From contig JBBHKE010001694.1 of the NCBI GenBank assembly GCA_037447655.1, positions 60,001 to 124,000 of the forward strand: a DNA stretch of 64,000 bases. Reading direction: 5' to 3'. This DNA is from Zygnema cylindricum (lineage: Eukaryota > Streptophyta > Zygnematophyceae > Zygnematales > Zygnemataceae). The notes beneath the pieces were generated by a model, which saw only the letters and a program-made list of their open reading frames with translations, did not search any database and was not told the origin of the DNA. The position numbers and the translations under genes were made by a program. This document shows positions 21,934 through 33,019 of the stretch, one piece after another; position 1 is the stretch's first letter; each line of letters opens with the position of its first letter.

Positions 21934-22400
21934 CAGAGGTCGCAAACGGTCAACCGAAACCGTAACCGACCGTTACCCGACCGCCCGCGTCGGATCCGGA
22001 ACGGATTCGGTTGCCAAATTTGGGGGGCCGGGCGGATTCGGGCGGTTGATTCACAAAAAAGAAAAATAAAAACCGGTTACGGTCGGGTAAGCAAAAAACG
22101 AAAAAAAAAGAAAATTTTGTATTGTCCATACAATCCAACATTATTGTACTTTGTACTCTTGTTATTGTGGAAGGTATAAGGGAGATGTACCACTAATTTT
22201 GTACTTATTCGGGTACGGACGGGTACGGTTAGTCGCTAGAAATCGAGTTTCAGTTGACTTTTATTTTCGCAAACGCGTTTCGGGTAACGGTTAACAATTT
22301 AAGAGCGTGACATAACCCGGTCGGGCGTCGGTTACTCAGATTTTGAAAAAAAAAAACGGTCGGTTTCGGTTATCTAAAATTTTGACTGTTGCGACCTCTG
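21934..22400. mobile_element. hAT-type MITE with CAGAGGTCGCAA ends and 8-bp target-site duplication
   Basis: 467 bp. The left end reads CAGAGGTCGCAAACGGTCAA and the right end is the reverse complement of CAGAGGTCGCAACAGTCAAA. Flanks are ATCTGTAG (21926-21933) and ATCTTTAG (22401-22408), a 7/8 match of the 8-bp size typical of hAT. No coding capacity. Its first about 200 bases match, inverted, the terminus at 27570-27777 next to the hAT transposase remnant, so it is probably a deletion derivative of that family. Confidence 0.85.
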
Positions 22401-22405
22401 ATCTT

Positions 22406-22823
22406 TAGTGTTGTGCATCGGCGGGGTTTTGCCGATAATCGATATATTGGCACGATATATCGACATAGGGATTATCGCCAATAAAAATTGCGATACCACC
22501 GGTACTGATAACTATCGGCGATAATTGTACGGTTAAAACCATACGGTTGTGCGGTCTATTCCGTCGTACTAAACCGCCGTTAACCGTTACATTAAGTACG
22601 GAACAGATTGCTACAACGTGGCATGCCACGCTATATACAGTAAAAAATATAATACAGTATATTATAAAGTACTATTATACAGCGTACTATATTTTTTCCA
22701 CTTATCGCCGACAAGGAATTTGTTGGTCTCAGTGCAATATATCGGAAACCTTGACCGTTCGATAACCGATTACTATCGGTATTGGTGTCATCGCGATATA
22801 TTTCTTGCCGATACATAACCCTA
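22406..22823. mobile_element. Second hAT-like MITE, TAGNGTTRTGYATCGGC ends
   Basis: 418 bp. The left end TAGTGTTGTGCATCGGC pairs with the right end, which on the other strand reads TAGGGTTATGTATCGGC. The interior is rich in ATATCG/CGATAT palindromic words. It directly abuts, or slightly overlaps, the duplication of the previous MITE. No convincing target-site duplication, so the boundaries are approximate. Confidence 0.6.
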
Positions 22824-22826
22824 CCT

Positions 22827-23720
22827 TTTTTGTTGTTTGTGAAATCGGAACCTTTTTTCATTCCAGTAATTTGGTGTTGGAATAAAGTCAAACGCATGGG
22901 GACCACACTGACATTCTGTTTGATCTTTCAGCACGTGGCAAATTCACATTGGCGCAAAGCTTCTCGGCTCCCCTGCGTAGGAGAGTCCAGGGCATCTACC
23001 GTACAGATCTAGAAGTGAACTCCAGTTTCTTGTCTAGGAGGAATAGTGGTCGCGGATCCATTAACTTTTTGCGCTGGGAGTCGTAATACGTGGCAGACCG
23101 ATACATGCCCCAAGTAGTCCTCCTCTATTTTAGCCACACGGCTTCCAGTCATGCGGCCTGCGCGAGTCAGTTCCTTGATGCTCCGCTGGCTACTGGATCT
23201 GTAGTGAAAATCTGGCTACATAGGAAGGGGAACGCAACGTATGTACGGAAGTCCATCTCGACAGCTTTGTTTGTACCTGCAAAGTGTCCCTGCATATCAT
23301 TCACATCTACATTTGTCACGGAAGTGACTAATGTGACTATGCAAATTTGGCCCAACTTGCCGCCGTGGCTGTCTAGGGCCCTATGAAGTGATAAAGGCTC
23401 GATTTGTACTGCAAATGTCAATGTATTGAACTTTCAATCTTCCGCTTTTCAGAGCTCGCATCCCGTGTTTTGGAATTGTGAACAAAGTCTCAAAATTCAA
23501 AACTGCAATATAGTACAGACTACAGTACTGTACTTTTTTTGACTTTTAATTTTGGGCCCTGAGCTCTTTTCACATTGTCGTTTCAGGATTTTTCTAACTA
23601 TGGCGTCCATTGTAGCAGTGGAACATTCTGCCATCACTCGGTCGCTCGCAACATTTGGAAGCCGAAGTAAACCACATGCAGAACTCCTATGGCAGGTTTC
23701 AGAACACAGGCAAGCCTCTT
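22827..23720 (+). repeat. B1: detached copy of the 5' region of the GST-like gene
   Basis: Homologous to 31648-33140 (apart from the MITE inserted in that copy), from TTTTTTGTTGTTTGTGAAAT to CAGGCAAGCCTCTT. It includes the region upstream of the GST-like gene and the first 121 bases of coding exon 1. The non-coding part differs by roughly one base in ten to twenty, while the exon part is identical. Confidence 0.88.
23600..23720 (+). pseudogene. Exon 1 fragment of the GST-like plastid protein gene
   Basis: ATG at 23600 starts the same 40 codons as the intact gene at 33020 (MASIVAVEHSAITRS...SEHRQAS), with no substitution in 121 bases. At 23719-23720 it is cut off and joined to hAT transposase-derived sequence in antisense. 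The frame then runs a short way through transposon DNA to a stop at 23779. The remaining exons are absent. Confidence 0.85.
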
Positions 23721-24443
23721 GCCAAAATATCAAAATTGGACAGTTCAAAATTGGTCAAACATTTTTTCAAAGCCGTTAAAACATTTTCCGCGGTATGTTT
23801 TTCCTCCGGAAAATGATGGACTTGAAGCGTCCGAGCATGAAATTTAAATTCTTTGTCAATAAAATGAGCCGTTACTGACATGAATGAGGTTCTTTTTATT
23901 GTCTCGGTCTAGAGATCGGTCGTAAATGCGACGAAAATATTGTTATCAATATTTTCTTTAAGTTTTGGGATGATCAAACTACAAATATCTTTGGCAGAAG
24001 ATATAATGTAGTTTTTTACGCCATTGGCGGACGGGAGTAGTTGGTCGATGTCAACACTTTTGTTGGAGGAAACACCAACATCAAACAATGTTTGACAAAA
24101 TGCTTGAAAACCTGGGAACAAAAAAAAAAGAATAAGAAAATAGCATACAATTATTAACCATGATCAATAAATAAGGTTTATATCAAAATAACATCCTGAC
24201 AAACCAAATAATAATAAATAAAAAAAAAGCGTACGAATATAAATTATAGATAAAAAAATAGTGATGAAGCTCAATAATATAATTTGATTAACAAAACAAG
24301 TTATAATGACATATACATTAACGCCATCTTAAATGGAATTCAAAATAAATCAGACCTGAACCGTCGACCATCAAAAATGGTCGAAGGTCCTCGCAACACA
24401 TCAACGCCACCATTTTCGCAAAAAAAAATCGGTCACTCGTTTT
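23719..24443. repeat. 725-bp duplicate of the hAT transposase middle region (copy X)
   Basis: Nearly identical to 26043-26767, same orientation, 725 bases each, with only about two substitutions seen (AATATTTTC against AATGTTTTC; CCATCAAAAA against CCATAAAAAA). It contains the same premature TAG codon as the other copy. It is the part of the transposase gene around TTDL|TETIKRTSF plus the preceding intron, placed beyond the 3' end of the gene. Confidence 0.92.
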
Positions 24444-24760
24444 ATGCGAAAAAAGGTAAATTTTTAATTATGAATGTTTACAAAAAAAGTTTTAGTTTTT
24501 CACATAGAAAATCAATTAGCAAGAAACACATTGTGATGAGCAAAAAAATCAAAACATATTTTGTAGTATCAAATATATGAAAATCCAAATCACAACCTTG
24601 TCATATTTTTGACTCTATTATACAAATTCTCAACCTCAAACCTAAAAATTACACAAAATATATAAATCTAAATGTGGTATAAATACTTCGCTTTGGTAAT
24701 TTGGTAAAAATAAACATTCCGGTTTAAGAAAAAAAAAAGATAAACACTAGAAAGTTTGTG

Positions 24761-24800
<40 letters not shown>

Positions 24801-24852
24801 TAACTAATACTAAAAAAATAACAATAATTAAAAAACAAAACAAAACAAAAAA
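24444..24852. other. AT-rich 3' flank of the hAT transposase
   Basis: Very AT-rich, with a poly-A run and a (TA)n microsatellite at about 24763-24802. It probably represents the 3' UTR and subterminal DNA of the transposon. No gene seen. Confidence 0.5.
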
Positions 24853-27100
24853 CTATGCATTTAAAAGATCTCGGTTGGATCTAACACATAAAAGATCACT
24901 AACAATTGAAGCCGCTAGTGCGCTCCTCTTCTTTGTTATCGTGTTCCTGGAATCCGAAAAATTGCATTCCGACATGGAACTAGAAGCCGGGATAGCTAGA
25001 ATAGATCTAGCAACACCAGCTAGAATAAGAAATCCTCCATCTTTCGCACATACATATGATTTCTTTTTCCACAATTGAAGTATGTTAAAGTTCAATCTTT
25101 CGTCGTTGGTTAATTTTAAATCAAAATAACGTTTCAATTCGTCACTAACGAGCGTTTTTTTGTCGGTGGTAATAAAAACCTCATTTTCGTCATCGCTCTC
25201 ACCAAAAAAATTGTGGAAACCGTCCATATTTTGCGATATTTTCTGTTTTTTTGTGATACGTTGAGGACTACGGAAATCAACGTCATCACCTAGGTCGTTA
25301 GCAAGTTCTCGAAGTTTGACCCTATCGCTTTCAATTTCGGTTTTCGATACCCCAATTATTTCAAGCTTTTGTTTTTGTCGGGGATCTAAGAGAGCCGCGA
25401 TAATATGATACTCATGAAGGCCCCACTTCGGTAACGCAAATTTCATAAAAAGTTCTTTCAATTTTTGCAAGTTTGGGGAATCGGCCGGGCATTCTTTTTC
25501 ACCGTCATTGTAAGATGTTTTTCTTATCTTACAATGGTTATGCAGAGACGTTAGTTCAAACAAAACCAAATGTAAAGTTGGTTCTTTGAACTTTTCCAAC
25601 TTTAGGGTCGCTTCTTGAAACCTTTCAAAAAATCGAATAAGCTCGGTAAGGTGAGTCTTATTGATACAAGCAAAAAGTATCAATTTATTTTTTGCTTGAG
25701 CCATTGGTCGTATCTCATTGAATGCATCGTAACTACCCTTAAGCATTCGGAGCAAATAATTCCATCGCGTTGCGTTTTCTTGTTTTAAAGTGTTTTTCAA
25801 AAGATTTTGTAAATTACTCTGTTTGAAAAACGTGACCAATGATTTACACGCATCTATTATATCAAAGAATTCAGGAACTTCCACATCGTATTTGTATTTT
25901 TTGGAACTTCGGCTCTTGTTCAAAATCGTTGTCACAATTGTAGCAATTTTATGGTCCGCGCAGGGTATCCAAGTAAACATACTCGGTAGACCTTCAGTCG
26001 CACACATGTTAGAGCCACTATCGGTCACAACAACGCAAAGATTTGCCAAAATATCAAAATTGGACAGTTCAAAATTGGTCAAACATTTTTTCAAAGCCGT
26101 TAAAACATTTTCCGCGGTATGTTTTTCCTCCGGAAAATGATGGACTTGAAGCGTCCGAGCATGAAATTTAAATTCTTTGTCAATAAAATGAGCCGTTACT
26201 GACATGAATGAGGTTCTTTTTATTGTCTCGGTCTAGAGATCGGTCGTAAATGCGACGAAAATATTGTTATCAATGTTTTCTTTAAGTTTTGGGATGATCA
26301 AACTACAAATATCTTTGGCAGAAGATATAATGTAGTTTTTTACGCCATTGGCGGACGGGAGTAGTTGGTCGATGTCAACACTTTTGTTGGAGGAAACACC
26401 AACATCAAACAATGTTTGACAAAATGCTTGAAAACCTGGGAACAAAAAAAAAAGAATAAGAAAATAGCATACAATTATTAACCATGATCAATAAATAAGG
26501 TTTATATCAAAATAACATCCTGACAAACCAAATAATAATAAATAAAAAAAAAGCGTACGAATATAAATTATAGATAAAAAAATAGTGATGAAGCTCAATA
26601 ATATAATTTGATTAACAAAACAAGTTATAATGACATATACATTAACGCCATCTTAAATGGAATTCAAAATAAATCAGACCTGAACCGTCGACCATAAAAA
26701 ATGGTCGAAGGTCCTCGCAACACATCAACGCCACCATTTTCGCAAAAAAAAATCGGTCACTCGTTTTCGCCTCCATTTTTTAAAGAAAATTACGAAGAAT
26801 TCCTCTAAAACTATCCATGTCGCCGAAAGCTAAACATGTGTGAATGTTAATTGTTGAAGTACCGTTTGTTGACTTGTATTGATAAACTACGAAACATGTA
26901 TTACAAACCACTAAACCTCCCCGCTTTACTATGTACTTGTTTGATGTTTTAGTTTCATAGACATGTTCAATTTTTTTCCAACAACTTGAAGTGGCCCTGC
27001 TTTCTTTCACTGGGTAATACTGAGCAGTTTCACCATTTTTTGATTTTTGAAGTTCGTTTTGGATTGTAGTTTTAAGGGAAGTGATAATGCTTTTGTCCAT
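24853..27100 (-). pseudogene. hAT-family transposase with N-terminal BED finger, broken
   Basis: Three blocks on the minus strand. 27100-26780: BED-type zinc finger (CWKKIEHVYE, then VCNTC and HTC). 26445-26233: the segment ending FVAFTTDL. 26205-24853: 450 residues with VVVTDSGSNM (catalytic Asp), CADH, the TRW motif near residue 145, and the C-terminal dimerisation block SMSECNFSDSRN...KRSALAAS. A TAG stop at about 26232 interrupts an otherwise continuous frame right after TTDL, where relatives usually have Trp. An intron or deletion lies between 26780 and 26445. hAT transposases excise and insert elements with 8-bp duplications; this one cannot make a full protein without readthrough. Confidence 0.85.
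26043..26767. repeat. 725-bp segment of the hAT transposase (copy X')
   Basis: The in-place copy of the segment duplicated at 23719-24443. Because both copies carry the same nonsense codon and differ at only about two bases, the duplication is later than the inactivating mutation. Confidence 0.9.
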
Positions 27101-27169
27101 TTTGGTGTATGACTAGGTTTTGTGTTTTTCTAACTTTAATAGCATTCCTATTTATCGATTTATTGTTTG

Positions 27170-27470
27170 AAACATGTGAGTAAGCTAATAATTAGGATTT
27201 GTCTTGGGAAATTGACGTAATATTTTGATTTCCGCTTAATTATTAACTAATAATGACCACGTGTCGCGTGACGTTGACATAATAATATGATATATTTGTG
27301 GAAACGTGGTATAAAACGCATAATCAGCACTTTGCAATAATGTACGATGTATGAGTAAGCCAATAATTGCGATATGTCGCGTTATATTGATATAATAATT
27401 TGACATGTTTTTGGAAACACCGCATAAAGTGCATAATTAACACTTTACAATAGATTACGATTTGCGACCC
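27170..27470. repeat. Degenerate subterminal repeats of the hAT element
   Basis: Two diverged copies share, in order, ATGAGTAAGC, AATAATT, TTGA..TAATAAT, TTTTGGAAAC or similar, TAAA.CGCATAAT and CACTTT.CAATA (about 27176-27325 and 27348-27462). hAT transposases bind repeated subterminal motifs, which suits this location (inference). Confidence 0.5.
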
Positions 27471-27836
27471 TTATTTTTTTGTAAGATTCGCGAAATGAAT
27501 AGTGTTATCACCGTGTCAGATTTGCGACGCTAATTATGATGCCACGTACTTCCACGATACCAAAAGTACAAAGAACAATAATGTTGGAAAAAAGAAGTAC
27601 AAAATTTTCATTTTTTTTGGTTTTTTGTTTGACCGACCGTAACCGACCGTTTTTTTTTCTGGTGAGTCAACCTACCGTAACCGCCCGACCCCCAAAATTT
27701 GGCAACCGAATCTGTTCCGGATCCGGCGCGGGCGGTCAGTTAACGGTCGGTCACGGTTTCGGTTGACCGTTTGCGACCACTAACCTGTGTGGAAGGGAAA
27801 AGGCGAAGGGCAATATGCCAACCTCAATATCGCGTA

Positions 27837-28021
27837 CCATATTGCCACGCTAACTGAAACCGTCTAAATATCGAACGTCGTCGTGCCACGCTAACTTAAA
27901 CCGTCTCAATATCGAACATGAACGTGCCACGCTAACTAAAACCGTCTCAATATCGAACATCGTCATGCCACGCTAACTGAAATCGTCTCAATATCGATTA
28001 TCGTTGTGCCACGCTAACTGG
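27837..28021. repeat. 41-bp tandem repeat, about 4.5 units
   Basis: GCCACGCTAACT recurs at 27844, 27885, 27926, 27967 and 28008, exactly 41 bases apart, each followed by a variant of AAACCGTCTCAATATCGAAC. Units differ by a few substitutions. It lies just outside the hAT terminus. Function unknown. Confidence 0.95.
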
Positions 28022-28064
28022 AAAAAACAGAGCCTCAGAGTGAGTCCAAATATGAATACTATAA

Positions 28065-28299
28065 GGGAATTGATCATGGTTGTGACTGTTTTGGTTGCGC
28101 ACAGTCACTTACGTCATTTTTAAACGTTTAAGCGGTTGAAACAATATTTTGAAATTCAAAGTTGTCTAACCGATTGACCGTCAAATTTATACTCAAAGGT
28201 ACTTTACTTTACCAATGTGTACTTCCAACATACAATTTTTGACAAAATGACGTTAGTGACTGTGCGCGACCAAAACAGTCACTGCCATGATCAATTCCC
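28065..28299. mobile_element. Palindromic MITE, 235 bp
   Basis: GGGAATTGATCATGG at the left is the reverse complement of the right end. The terminal inverted repeats extend about 58 bases through GTGACTGTTTTGGT and CAGTCACT.ACGTCATTTT. Flanks are TA-rich (TATAA / TATTATA), so a short TA-type target duplication is possible but cannot be fixed. No coding capacity. Confidence 0.8.
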
Positions 28300-29799
28300 T
28301 ATTATAAACCTTTATCTCGAATACAAATGCCTACAAATTTTTCACCGCGGAGTATATAATTTAATAAAATGTGAACTGATATAAACATGGCTTGAATTTG
28401 CGACCCCCGATCAACCATCCGTCTGTTCGACCACCTTTAAGCTTTTAAGCCGATTTCACTTTTTTCCAACAAATATTAATATCATTGAACGTTATAAAGT
28501 TGTGGCACGCCTCGACACATCTCACGGCGTACATCGGTTTTCGTTGAAAAGGCCGGTGCATTAGTTTCCTCATATTCGACAAGTTTCCCTCCACCCACAA
28601 AAGTATCACTAGCCTATTTCACACAGTGAAAAGGATAGCACATCGTAACTGGCTATAAGCGCGCCCCTAAACTAACCTAAAATATAAAAAATAAAAATAT
28701 TTTTTCATTCACTTTAGTACAGGAACGATTTATTTAGTATACGTTACACTATTTCAGGGGTCTAAACAGTTTATATTTGTCAACAATTTTACAACCAAAT
28801 CATGTTTTGTATTTTTGTGGTTTTACTCGGACGTTTTTATATGGTAAAATTTTCATTTTACAAAGAAAGGAAAAACGAAAGGAAGAAGTGTCACTCGTAC
28901 TTTTTAAAATGTAACAATGACGACACAAGTTTTATAGGTGGCCATGCCAATAAATTCTCATGTTTTATTTTTTCTTATTCACTGTACAAAACGTTTAACA
29001 TTGCGCGACTGTAAACTCAGGCATGTAAACTTGGTGGGCATCTATTTTGTTGGAAAATTTTGTAGTAGGAGATGGTTTTTCTTCTCCGTTGTCATTATTA
29101 CATACGGCAAGCTTAACAAAGGGCTTTCTATTACAATGGGCATTTCTCGTGCTTCTCGTAATTATGGAGTACTTTGACGAGTGTCCCATCCTCTGCTAAA
29201 ATCCTCTGGTAACACCAAAACTCATTGACCATAAGGATTTTTTTTTATCGTTTTTCTCCAACTTTGATTTTGGAACATACAATTTTTCGCCATACGAACA
29301 AAGTGTAATGACGATAACACATTTGAAGACATCTTGAAACTTTAACTGTACTCAGATTTGATGTCTTCCTCTTTTAGACCCAGTGTCATATGATATCGAC
29401 TCATCTCCAAATTTTGTCCAAAACCAAAGCGAGCGTCGATGTTAATTAAACTAACACTCAACAACGAATAGGAAAATGTTTTCGCATGTATCACATACTT
29501 TGTGTTTTTAATTGTTCTCCACTCCTTAGTGTGCGGGATAATTCCCAAGCTCTCTAACCTCCAATTTCATTATGTTTTGCAAAAGTCAACACAGTCGTCA
29601 CCTCTCCATGTCTCTCTTTCTCTCTTATTACTACTCCCCTCTCCCACTTTGTTAAATGAAATATACAAACAACGGTATGGAATGACAATGCTATAATAAT
29701 ATTTACTGACTACGGTTCGGCGTAGTTTGGTGGTATACCGAGTAAAAAAAACACAAAAATGTATTATCGAAAATCCTTTACATAAATTTTAGAATTACG
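28300..29799. other. Intergenic, no recognised feature
   Basis: 1.5 kb of AT-rich sequence with short frames in all phases, none with a recognisable motif. Possibly old transposon remains. Nothing can be supported. Confidence 0.4.
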
Positions 29800-30316
29800 A
29801 ACGTCGACAGTGTCAGAACTGAGTGTCATATCATAATTATACAAAACCCTAAACATCTATAATGTCACAAAAACTAGGAGTCTACAACGGTTGCAATTTT
29901 TTATCGACGTCTATAATTGTCACAAATTGTATGTCTACAACCGTCACAGTTTAATGTAACCATTCCGGCTTAACACAACCATTCCGGCTTAACACAGTGG
30001 AATAGTTAAAAAGTTAAGGGATGTCCCCATGTAATAAAAAATGTGAAGTGGTACTTTATATCTTTGTGAAGATTTTACGTACTACTTTGCATAACGTTCC
30101 AATATGCGAAAATGAAATCGGTAATTCCAACTATAAAGGTTGTAGACGAGGGTAAAACTTGTGACGCTTTCAGACGAATATAAATATTGCGACAATCGAT
30201 GGTGTCTACAAAAATACTATGGTTGTAAACTACATTATGTAGTTTTTTGTGACATACTAGACGTTTAGGGTTTTGTGACATTGTGACATCATGATCACTT
30301 GTGACAACGTCGACGT
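29800..30316. mobile_element. Inverted-repeat element with ACGTCGACG-type ends
   Basis: The left part (29800-29900: AACGTCGACAGTGTC, then ACAAAACCCTAAACATCTA, AATGTCACAAAAA) is mirrored by the right part (30220-30316: TTTTTGTGACATACTAGACG, TTTAGGGTTTTGTG, then AACGTCGACGTT). Mismatches are frequent, so it is an old MITE-like structure. No coding frame, boundaries approximate. Confidence 0.55.
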
Positions 30317-30322
30317 TATCAG

Positions 30323-30865
30323 TACACCGTGAATCGTTATTCTCGTAAGGTTTCTTTAGCGTGTAGGAACAATTACCGTTATTTACGCTAATTGAGATTT
30401 TGGATTTAAAAAAAAAAAACATACATACTGGATATTTACTTATACTAATTTGGATTTAAAAAAAATTAAACACCCGCCCCAAACTTGTTTACACTAATAT
30501 AGGTTATGTTCAAAATCTGAGAAATCGTACACAAATCGTACGTTCACACCGTCGAAACGCGATTGCCGGACGAATATGTGAGAACATGATTTTTGATTAC
30601 CCGATTGCATCCCCTTTTTAGAGCGCATATTCTCATGCGTCCGTGGTTACTAAAACCCATTAATTATACTTTCTCACTTTAAAAGGTACATTTTTGTACG
30701 GTCTGACACCAACCGTACAACACTCTATTTAGATGACAAAAATTGGAAAAGATCCCTAAATGGCGTAAAAGAAAAAACAGAATAATTTATGCTGTTTAAG
30801 AATTTGGGGAAAAAAAAAGGTACCTTAAATAGCGTTCATTACGCCAATAACGATTCACGGTGTAG
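30323..30865. mobile_element. MITE related to the CTACACCG family
   Basis: The left end TACACCGTGAATCGTTATT is the exact reverse complement of AATAACGATTCACGGTGTA at 30846-30864. The terminal motif is shared with 1-112 and 31832-32450 but the interior differs. 543 bp, no coding capacity. Confidence 0.7.
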
Positions 30866-31647
30866 CTCAAATGTAAGCCATGTTTTCCGATTACATTTTT
30901 TTATATTTTCTTATTCAACTTACTTAAAAAAATATTTTTCAGAGCTCTTTTATCTCAAACCAGTATTGTGGTGTTTCGTTGGAGGAAGAGGGAGGGAGGA
31001 GCGGCGGTGTGAGATACCTAAAGGGAGAGACGACTGCGTAGACTTTTGGAGAGAACCTGTGAATGAAAGTGGAGACCCCTGCAAAGATTTTTATGTACAT
31101 GCGCGTGACGGGCAACGTAAAAAATTATGCACTCTCTCTCGCGCAAAAATGTTCACAATCGTGTGGCCCGTGCATAAACTCTTTTTCATTCGTTTTTACC
31201 TTAACTAAAATCAGCTCTCGAGGTGATTTTGGTTATCGTTTCGGGCTGAGCTGGAGTCACGTCCGTGGTTTCTACAAATTTATCCTACGCCGGAAGATTT
31301 TCTCGTTGCAGATTGAGTTTTGGAACTAAACGACAAAAAAGTCCCGATACCTTGACACACGGGCACACCCCCCAAAGACCGAAAATCTTTACAAAGTTAC
31401 ATCTCAAAGTGTCAGCTGCTCTTTGTGGACATAACTTCGATTTTCGAAAAATTGCAAACGGTCAAATAGATCGGCATTGGATAGCCAGATTCTATTCCGT
31501 ACCAATTTTTTTTTTTTTGAGAAATGAAGCAAGATGCTGTGTACTATTTTAGTGTACGATTGCGTACGATATCACTAAACACCAACCGTTCAGGTGTTTT
31601 TTTTACTGGTTATTGATATAGCCCCAGATTGCTGAGAAAAATCCCTT
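30866..31647. other. Intergenic, no recognised feature
   Basis: Short open frames (up to 139 codons) without recognisable motifs. A purine-rich patch lies at 30980-31050. I do not recognise a gene. Confidence 0.4.
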
Positions 31648-33019
31648 TTTTGTTGTTTGTGAAATCGGAACCTTTTTTCACTCCATTAATTTAGTGTTGC
31701 AATAAAGTCAAACGCATGGGGACCACATTGGAATTCTGTTTGGTCTTTCAGCACGTGGCAAATAAGCATTGGAACAATCTTCTCGGCTCTCCTGCGTAGG
31801 AGAGCCCAGGTACAGAATGGAGGAGTGAACTCTACACCGCGAATCGTAATTAGAGTAAATTACTCTAATTCGGTCGCTCGAAATTTCGAGTCTATCACAT
31901 CAAATAGAGTAATCGATTCTAATTTTTTCATTATTATAATTTAGGTAAGGTCTAATTAGCGTAAAAAATTATAATATAGTTTTTGTTTAATAGTGTGGAG
32001 TACGGACGACGTTCGACCGTGCAGAATTGTACTTTTATAAGTAAAAAGGTACAAATAATGATTTAATAGAATCGCGCTCACACGTGAAATCGCACTAAAC
32101 AAAAAAATCAATCACATCGAAAAAAAGCCGTTCGCATAACTCTCGTCCGTCGACAGCATCGTCGTCAGTGTGAACTTAACTGACATTCAATGCCACAAAT
32201 ATTACTAGCGTCATAATGACGTCAATACTATACGGACTGACACATTCTGTACGTCTACGTAATTTAGTGTTCATAATTATCGCGCACATAATTATCGCCG
32301 ACATAACCCAATATAGAATAACTAAACAAATTAGAGTAAACTTCATAGTTGAAAAAGCTCTATCACATAAATTAGCGTTCATTACTCTAATTGTTTTTTT
32401 GTTTTTTTTACTCTAAATTTTCATTACTCTAATTACGATTCGCGGTGTAGTTTATTGTCTAGGAGGAATCGTGGTGCGGGTCCTCAACTTTTTGCGTTGG
32501 GAGTTATAAAACGTGGCAGCCCGATACATGCCCCAAGTAGTCCTCCTCTACATTAGCCACACGGCTTCCAGTGAAGCGGCCTGGGCGAGTCAGTTCCTTG
32601 ATGCTCCGCTGGCTACTGGATCTGTAGTAAAAATCTGGCTACATAGGATTGGAAACCCTAAAATGTACGGAAGTCCATCTCGACAGCTTTGTTTGTACCT
32701 GCAATGTGTCCCTGCATTGCACTCACATCTACACTTGTCACGAGACTGACTAATGTGACTATGCAAAATTGCAAATTATGGCCCAACTTGCCACCGTGCG
32801 ACTAGGGCCCTATGAAGTGATAAAGGCTCGATTTGTACTGCAAATGTCGATGTATTGATCTTTCAATCTTCCCCTTTTCAGAGCTCGCATCCCGTGAAAT
32901 TGTGAACAAAGTCTCAGAATTCAAAACTGCAGTACAGTAGTATTGTACTGTACTTTTTTTGATTTTTTATTTTGAGCCCTGAGCTCTTTTCACAGAGTCG
33001 TTTCAAGATTTTGCTAACT
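31648..33019 (+). promoter_or_regulatory. B2: upstream region of the GST-like gene, interrupted by a MITE
   Basis: Homologous to B1 (22827-23599) on both sides of the MITE at 31832-32450. The uninterrupted B1 sequence (GTGAACTCC..TTTCTTGTCTAGG) shows the state before insertion. About 180 bases upstream of the ATG are GTACTGTACTTTTTTTGA and CCCTGAGCTCTTTTCACA, conserved in both copies and perhaps part of the core promoter or leader. Confidence 0.6.
31832..32450. mobile_element. Complete MITE, CTACACCGCGAATCGTAATT ends
   Basis: 619 bp with near-perfect 27-bp terminal inverted repeats (left from 31832, right ending 32450). The empty site in B1 proves it is an insertion. Internal sequence contains repeated ATTAGAGTAA / TTACTCTAAT words. 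No transposase. Target-site duplication not obvious. Confidence 0.88.

Larger units (their letters stand above)
24444..27777 (-). mobile_element. Decayed autonomous hAT DNA transposon
   Basis: Minus-strand transposase remnant (24853-27100) followed on its 5' side by subterminal repeats and, at 27570-27777, by a terminus that on the minus strand starts TAGTGGTCGCAAACGGTCAA. That terminus matches the MITE at 21934. The opposite (left) terminus is missing or replaced by the 725-bp duplicate. No target-site duplication can therefore be paired with confidence. Confidence 0.7.

Noticed and set aside
21900-27816. One large hAT element with ends at 21934 and 27777
   Set aside because: The left end pairs better with 22400 (7/8 target-site duplication), and the interval contains the B1 duplication of host sequence, so the two ends belong to different insertions.
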